Source: Cryomorphaceae bacterium
GTDB lineage: Bacteria; Bacteroidota; Bacteroidia; Flavobacteriales; Schleiferiaceae
Assembly: GCA_013911625.1 (NCBI GenBank)
Contig: JACESW010000029.1
Span: 1-10,032, forward strand
DNA length: 10,032 nt
Direction: 5' to 3'
Made by a program: the position numbers and the translations under genes. Positions 6,004-10,032 of this stretch are shown one piece after another. Under the pieces are notes generated by a model. It was not told where the DNA came from, did no database searches, and saw nothing but the letters and a program-made list of their open reading frames with translations. Each line of letters opens with the position of its first letter. Position 1 is the stretch's first letter.

Positions 6004-6737
6004 GAAAGCGGTTTTTGTGCAATAAATATCATTCGTTCACTGTCCAATTCTTCATAGGAACTCAGGTCGTAGTTGCCTTTGACTTGGACATGCTCAAGTC
6101 CAGCATTTACGAGCATAGTATGAAGATCATCTTTACTGAATGCGCGAACGCGTTCTTCGAAAAAATCAAGCGTACACTCGTGGCTGACTTTGATACGTTT
6201 TACAATAATACTATTTTCAATCTTTCGGCTAATGCTGTACGTGGCCATATCTGTTTGCACCACGTTTTCCGGGACCAGTTGTGCCGCGATTTTTGCACTA
6301 TTCATATAATCAAGCACCAGTTTACCACCGGGCTTTAGGCTATGCGCCATGTGGTTTAAGGCCTCTTGGTGCAGCCCATCGTCGTCAAAGTAGCCAAAGC
6401 TTGTGAATAGATTCATCACCCAATCAAAAGCACCGAAATCAAGGGCTTCAAGCATGTTACCGACCTTAAATTCAAGGCGTTCGTTTTTGAATTGACTTGC
6501 AAAGGAAATGCTCTCGGGACTTAAATCGACACCCAAGGTTTGTAGTCCTTGTTCTGACAGTACTTTGGCATGACGGCCTCTGCCGCAAGCCATGTCCATG
6601 GCACGTTCACCCTCCTGTACACCTAGTTTCCTGCACAGTTCGACAATGAAAAGTCGCGCTTCGTACTCGTCTCGATGACGGTATAGGTCGTGGTAAAATT
6701 CGGTGTTAAACCATGTGGCGTACCAGGGCGTAGACAT
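6000..6737 (-). CDS. Class I SAM-dependent methyltransferase, substrate unknown
   Basis: This is a soluble 245-aa Rossmann-fold methyltransferase. SAM-binding motif I is AMDMACGRGRHAKVL (from residue 46), the acidic residue that binds the ribose is in GVDLSPESI (Asp71), and the post-core motifs are FDWVMNLFTSFGYFDDD and LKPGGKLVLDYMN. The N-terminus WYATWFNTEFYHDLYRHRDEYEA is characteristic of a Bacteroidota subgroup generally annotated only as methyltransferase. There is no target-recognition domain, so a small molecule or a protein is as likely as RNA. Its ATG shares one base with the tauE stop (TAATG) and its TGA overlaps the zip ATG, so all three genes should be made together. The substrate cannot be told from sequence. 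Confidence 0.88.
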   Translation of the reverse strand: MSTPWYATWFNTEFYHDLYRHRDEYEARLFIVELCRKLGVQEGERAMDMACGRGRHAKVLSEQGLQTLGVDLSPESISFASQFKNERLEFKVGNMLEALDFGAFDWVMNLFTSFGYFDDDGLHQEALNHMAHSLKPGGKLVLDYMNSAKIAAQLVPENVVQTDMATYSISRKIENSIIVKRIKVSHECTLDFFEERVRAFSKDDLHTMLVNAGLEHVQVKGNYDLSSYEELDSERMIFIAQKPLS

Positions 6738-7519
6738 TAGGCGAAGTAGTCAAGAACTAGGGGTTGAAACATTTTAACTATCGCCACCAAAATTACAGCA
6801 ATTAATACTTTTCGAGTAATGGCGTTGGCCTTTGGATGCCCAACTACTTTTTTAGCTGCGAATCGTCCTCCAGACGCTGTTCCTACAGCTAATGTCAGCC
6901 CATAAACCCAATCTACGGCTCCACTCATAGAAAATATTATAAAAGATGGAATGGTCATTAGAAAAGCGGTGAACAGCTTCATGATATTACCGTCCTTCAA
7001 AGCGTATTTTGCCATTAGTACACTGATGGATAGAAAGAGTATTCCAAAGCCCATCTGAATAAATCCCCCGTAAACTCCTAAACCGAAATAGGCCAGCCAA
7101 ATTTTCGGTGTACGCTTATTAACGGCTCCATCGGTAGGAATGAGCCACTTTTTCGGATTGAACAACATGGTAATGAGCAGGCCAATCATAATGGTTCCAA
7201 TGGCAGCTCTCATCAAAGTTTCGGGAATGTCTACGGCTAAATTGGCCCCCAAAACAGCCCCAATGATAATCGGAGGAACAATGAAATAGCTCTGCTTCAT
7301 CATGTACCGAACACGCTGGGTTTTCGGTAATGAACTGATGGCACTTGTAGTTTGAAATAAAGCGCCAACACGGTTCGTCGCGTTCGCAGCATTCGCATCC
7401 AAACCGACCCACATCAAAAGTGGAAGTGTGATGGCAGAACCGTTGCCAGCAATGACATTTATAAGTCCGGCGCAGAAGCCGCCAATGACAAGGGCAATTA
7501 ATTCAAGCCAATCAATCAT
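6737..7519 (-). CDS. TauE/SafE-family membrane permease
   Basis: This is a 260-aa polytopic inner-membrane protein of the TauE/SafE (DUF81) family, whose studied members export sulfite, sulfoacetate or related organosulfur anions. It has two homologous halves. The first carries GFCAGLINVIAGNGSAITLP and NATNRVG, and the second carries YGGFIQMGFGILFL and SGGRFAAKKV; about seven to eight hydrophobic segments are visible. The usual glycine-rich AGGGS of the first half reads AGNGS here (Asn26). It is the first gene of the operon with the methyltransferase and zip. The start ATG lies only about two bases downstream of the transcription start predicted from the -7 box at 7525-7532, so the mRNA may be nearly leaderless. 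The substrate is unknown. Confidence 0.88.
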   Translation of the reverse strand: MIDWLELIALVIGGFCAGLINVIAGNGSAITLPLLMWVGLDANAANATNRVGALFQTTSAISSLPKTQRVRYMMKQSYFIVPPIIIGAVLGANLAVDIPETLMRAAIGTIMIGLLITMLFNPKKWLIPTDGAVNKRTPKIWLAYFGLGVYGGFIQMGFGILFLSISVLMAKYALKDGNIMKLFTAFLMTIPSFIIFSMSGAVDWVYGLTLAVGTASGGRFAAKKVVGHPKANAITRKVLIAVILVAIVKMFQPLVLDYFA

Positions 7520-7524
7520 GGGAC

Positions 7525-7558
7525 CAAAGTTAGCTTACATTTGTAGGATAAAACGCAA
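7525..7558 (-). promoter_or_regulatory. Promoter of the tauE-methyltransferase-zip operon
   Basis: The - strand reads TAACTTTG, an exact -7 box, at 7525-7532. A TTG lies upstream at 7556-7558, with 23-nt spacing at the long end of the accepted range. Start of transcription would fall near 7521, about 2 nt before the ATG at 7519. Confidence 0.45.
7536..7543 (+). promoter_or_regulatory. -7 box for the THUMP RNA methyltransferase
   Basis: TACATTTG is an exact TAnnTTTG match, back-to-back with the tauE -7 box and only 3 nt from it. Predicted transcription starts near 7547, which is downstream of the possible ATG at 7518 and supports the GTG at 7563 as the start codon. No TTG is visible at the -33 distance. 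Confidence 0.45.
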
Positions 7559-7562
7559 AAGG

Positions 7563-8723
7563 GTGCCGGAAAACAAAGATTACCGCTTGGTGGTAAAGAC
7601 CCTCTATGGGTTAGAGGAGATCTTAAGTAAGGAATTACTTGCTTTAGGAGGTCGTGAAATTAAGAAGCTCAATCGAGCAGTGTCTGTGGTTGGTGACCTA
7701 GGATATGTCTACAAAATAAACTTAGCCTTACGCACAGGTTTGCGTGTGCTACTTCCTCTGACTGAATTTCAGATGGAAGATGTGGAGCATTACTATGAGG
7801 AGCTCCTTGCAATTCCATGGGAAGAACATTTCGAAGTAAATACTACGTTCGCTGTTGATGTGGTTGGTCGTAACGAGCAATTGAATCACAGCAGTTTTGC
7901 TGGTTTGAAGGCCAAAGATGCTATCGTGGATCGATTCCGTGATAAAGTTGGCGACCGCCCAACCGTTGAGCGCGGCACACCGGAAGTGCCCATACACATA
8001 CATATCTATCAGGATACCATTCGTGTGTATCTAGATGCTTCAGGAGATTCATTGCACAAACGTGGCTACCGCCTCGCTGCAGCACGTGCGCCGTTAAATG
8101 AGGTCTTGGCCGCAGGGATCATTATGCACAGCAAATGGAACGGAGGAATGCCGGTATTAGATCCAATGTGTGGGTCGGGAACGTTCTTGGTGGAAGCAGC
8201 ATTGATTGCACACAACATGCCACCAAACATATACCGTGAGTACTTTGGTTTCCATTTCTGGAAGGGATTCGATGAAGACCTGTATGAGAAGATTAAAGAC
8301 GGACTGCTGGGCAGAGCGAAAGAATACGAAGGAAAGATCTTCGGTAGAGATTTGGACGATTACGCTTTGGATGCTGCTTCAGACAATATCGAACGCTCCA
8401 TGTTTGACGATGTTATTCGTTTGAAGCGGGCAGATTTCTTTGAGACAGAACCCCCAAGCGCAAAAGGTCTGATGCTCGTCAATCCACCGTACAATGTGAG
8501 GATTGCAGCAGATACCCATAAATTTTACCGTGATATGGGCGATATGCTCAAACGAGAATACGCCGGGTGGACAGTGATGTGGATTACCTCAGATTTGGAA
8601 GCGATTAAAAGTATAGGCTTACGTCCGTCCCGAAAATGGAACCTATTCAATGGAGAATTGGAATGTAAATTGTTACGGTTCGACATGTATGAAGGCACAA
8701 AAAAGATCCATAAATTGAGATAA
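7563..8723 (+). CDS. THUMP-domain class I RNA methyltransferase (RlmL/YpsC-like)
   Basis: This is a predicted SAM-dependent RNA methyltransferase of the RlmL N-terminal-half/YpsC type, which modifies guanosine N2 in 23S rRNA in studied members. The chosen product is 386 aa. The N-terminal LVVKTLYGLEEILSKEL block is followed by a THUMP domain (about residues 45-155). SAM motif I, LDPMCGSGTFLVEAAL, starts at residue 199, and the catalytic NPPY motif of N2-guanine methyltransferases starts at residue 307. HKRGYRLAAARAPLNE is also a family block. The frame is open back to 7428, but that extension is antisense to tauE and unlike the family. An ATG at 7518 is possible; the GTG at 7563 (giving MPENKDYRLVVKTL) fits both homologous N-termini and the -7 box. 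The exact target nucleotide is unknown. Confidence 0.9.
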   Translation: MPENKDYRLVVKTLYGLEEILSKELLALGGREIKKLNRAVSVVGDLGYVYKINLALRTGLRVLLPLTEFQMEDVEHYYEELLAIPWEEHFEVNTTFAVDVVGRNEQLNHSSFAGLKAKDAIVDRFRDKVGDRPTVERGTPEVPIHIHIYQDTIRVYLDASGDSLHKRGYRLAAARAPLNEVLAAGIIMHSKWNGGMPVLDPMCGSGTFLVEAALIAHNMPPNIYREYFGFHFWKGFDEDLYEKIKDGLLGRAKEYEGKIFGRDLDDYALDAASDNIERSMFDDVIRLKRADFFETEPPSAKGLMLVNPPYNVRIAADTHKFYRDMGDMLKREYAGWTVMWITSDLEAIKSIGLRPSRKWNLFNGELECKLLRFDMYEGTKKIHKLR

Positions 8724-8733
8724 ATACATTGAA

Positions 8734-9633
8734 ATGAAGAACCTACTTACCCTGATTGCAGCTATTTCCTTCTCGACCTTGTTGGCCCAAGGAACCAGTA
8801 GCAATCTGCGTCGTGTTTCACGCGAGGTCGAAAAAACAATGTCCATTACTTCGGATATTATCGACGGTGTAATGACCTATGAAAAGGAGAAGAAAGTCGT
8901 CCCTCTGATAGAAGAACAATTTGGGATTTGGCGCAAGTCAAAAAGATCTATTGCGCGATTAGATAAGCCCGAAGAAGCACAGCTCGTTGCCGTCGTTGGT
9001 GAAAATCTAGGTCAAATCATAGAATTGACTTCTTCAAACTTACGAGATTGGTTGGGTGAGGATCCGCGTTCAAGTTATGGACACACCTACGTTGGCCAAA
9101 TGGAGGCCATGTTTGGGTCAATGAGTGCGGAAATGGAAGCTTACGCGACCCAATACGACATCACACTTAGAGAAAGTGCAATTGTAAAGCGATTCAATGC
9201 GCAAATGGAATTAGTCGCATATACCAAAGAAATGAAAGCTGGTGCTGCGGAAGTGGACAGCTTGGTGGCTTATTTACAATCCGAAATTGGCACCACTGAC
9301 TTGGATAAGTTGTACGCTGCTCAAAAGAACCTGATTAAGGCCTTGAGCAAGCACATTCGCAGCTACGGGAATGAATATTTTTACAACGGTCAGACTGATT
9401 TATACGAAGCTTACCAGAAATATTATGTAGAGCTTCTTGAGTTGGCATCAGCGGATTTGTTAGCCGATTTAACCAAGATGAAGTACGACCTCGTTGAGTT
9501 TAATTCTATTGCATCCTCAACAGAGGCTAGCGCTCGAAAAACCCTGAGCTTTTTCGATAATGAGATGAAGCTTTTGGTCAAACGCGAGGCACGATTCGTA
9601 AAAAAGAACCTACCTAAGGCACCGAAGAAATAG
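8734..9633 (+). CDS. Secreted helical protein of unknown function
   Basis: I do not recognise a family. The 299-aa product begins with a signal peptide (MKN, hydrophobic core LLTLIAAISFSTLLA, probable cleavage after Ala18 leaving Gln19), so it is exported to the periplasm or beyond; there is no lipobox cysteine. The mature part is strongly charged, free of cysteine and of further membrane segments, and reads as long amphipathic helices with many Glu, Lys, Ala and Leu residues. The C-terminus is basic (lysine- and arginine-rich, ending KAPKK). The stretch around EDPRSSYGHTYVGQMEAMFGSM (residues about 108-129) is the least helical and most distinctive. The gene starts 10 nt after the RNA methyltransferase and its TAG directly abuts the priA ATG, so it is probably co-transcribed with both. 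Confidence 0.8.
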   Translation: MKNLLTLIAAISFSTLLAQGTSSNLRRVSREVEKTMSITSDIIDGVMTYEKEKKVVPLIEEQFGIWRKSKRSIARLDKPEEAQLVAVVGENLGQIIELTSSNLRDWLGEDPRSSYGHTYVGQMEAMFGSMSAEMEAYATQYDITLRESAIVKRFNAQMELVAYTKEMKAGAAEVDSLVAYLQSEIGTTDLDKLYAAQKNLIKALSKHIRSYGNEYFYNGQTDLYEAYQKYYVELLELASADLLADLTKMKYDLVEFNSIASSTEASARKTLSFFDNEMKLLVKREARFVKKNLPKAPKK

Positions 9634-10032
9634 ATGCTAGTTGCTGAGGTCATCTTACCGTTGCCATTGGACAAGGTGTTTCATTACGCCGTGCCCAATG
9701 AATTTGCAGGTAGGCTGGTCTCTGGTATGCGCGTATTGGTCCAATTTGGCAAGCGCAAAGAATACGCCGCATTAGTGGTTCGCGTGCTAGAAACGGAGGA
9801 GGATTTATCGCTGAAGTACCTAATCAATGTATTGGACGAGCGCCCTGTAGTGCTGGAACACCAACTCTTACAATGGAATTGGATGTCGGGATATTATATG
9901 GCTCCGCTGGGTGATCTGATGAATGCAGCCTTGCCACCGGGACTGAAGCTAAGTTCTCAGAGCGTATTAGTGCGCGATCCCGAAGTGCTACCCGACGAGA
10001 GTAAGTTATCAGATACATTATTTCTCTTGTAC
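9634..10032 (+). CDS. priA: Primosomal protein N' (PriA helicase), N-terminal part
   Basis: PriA recognises stalled replication forks and reloads the replicative helicase. The window holds the first 133 codons with no stop, so the gene continues past 10032. The visible part is the 3'-DNA-binding domain: EVILPLPLDKVFHYAVP, then MRVLVQFGKRKEYAALVV, the LINVLDERPVVLEHQLL segment and WMSGYYMAPLGDLMNAALPPGLKL, all in the order seen in Bacteroidota PriA. The helicase and zinc-binding parts would lie downstream. The ATG follows the stop codon of the previous gene with no gap (TAGATG), which suggests translational coupling. Confidence 0.93.
   Translation, partial: MLVAEVILPLPLDKVFHYAVPNEFAGRLVSGMRVLVQFGKRKEYAALVVRVLETEEDLSLKYLINVLDERPVVLEHQLLQWNWMSGYYMAPLGDLMNAALPPGLKLSSQSVLVRDPEVLPDESKLSDTLFLLY

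Noticed and set aside
7428..7562. Upstream extension of the RNA methyltransferase frame
   Set aside because: It runs antisense through the tauE start, is unlike family N-termini, and lies upstream of the predicted transcription start.

Overview
The window looks like a Flavobacteriales-type member of the Bacteroidota. The proteins read like flavobacterial homologues. Intergenic regions carry the Bacteroidota -7 promoter box (TAnnTTTG), A-rich leaders replace strong Shine-Dalgarno sites, and one secreted protein has a signal peptide ending in A-Q. No mobile element, CRISPR array, tRNA or rRNA is visible, so this is ordinary chromosomal backbone. The main interest lies in the intergenic DNA.

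Layout. Positions 1-229 hold the C-terminal end of mazG. Positions 313-3774 carry a tight forward cluster for polyphosphate: a SixA-like phosphohistidine phosphatase, polyphosphate kinase (ppk1, GTG start) and a Ppx/GppA exopolyphosphatase, each pair separated by only 3 nt. Positions 3775-5310 form a redox block: a thioredoxin with a CGAC active site on the + strand faces a typical 2-Cys peroxiredoxin on the - strand. The 380-nt gap between them holds one + terminator, two - terminators and a probable structured RNA on the - strand. Positions 5311-7519 are a translationally coupled - strand operon transcribed TauE/SafE permease, then SAM methyltransferase, then ZIP metal transporter. Positions 7563-10032 run forward: a THUMP-domain RNA methyltransferase (probable GTG start), a secreted helical protein of unknown function, and the N-terminus of priA, which runs off the window.

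How it fits together. The thioredoxin and peroxiredoxin could form one peroxide-detoxification pair. Their upstream regions share the same architecture: ATAGAT and ATCTAT half-sites with an outer span of exactly 46 bp, one base from a -7 box, followed by the same TTTTGACC sequence. The half-sites match the outer positions of the E. coli OxyR consensus, but the span is about one helical turn longer. A third ATAG-N7-CTAT element lies beside the candidate RNA. This makes a plausible small peroxide-response module (thioredoxin, peroxiredoxin and perhaps an sRNA). It is an inference from sequence pattern only.
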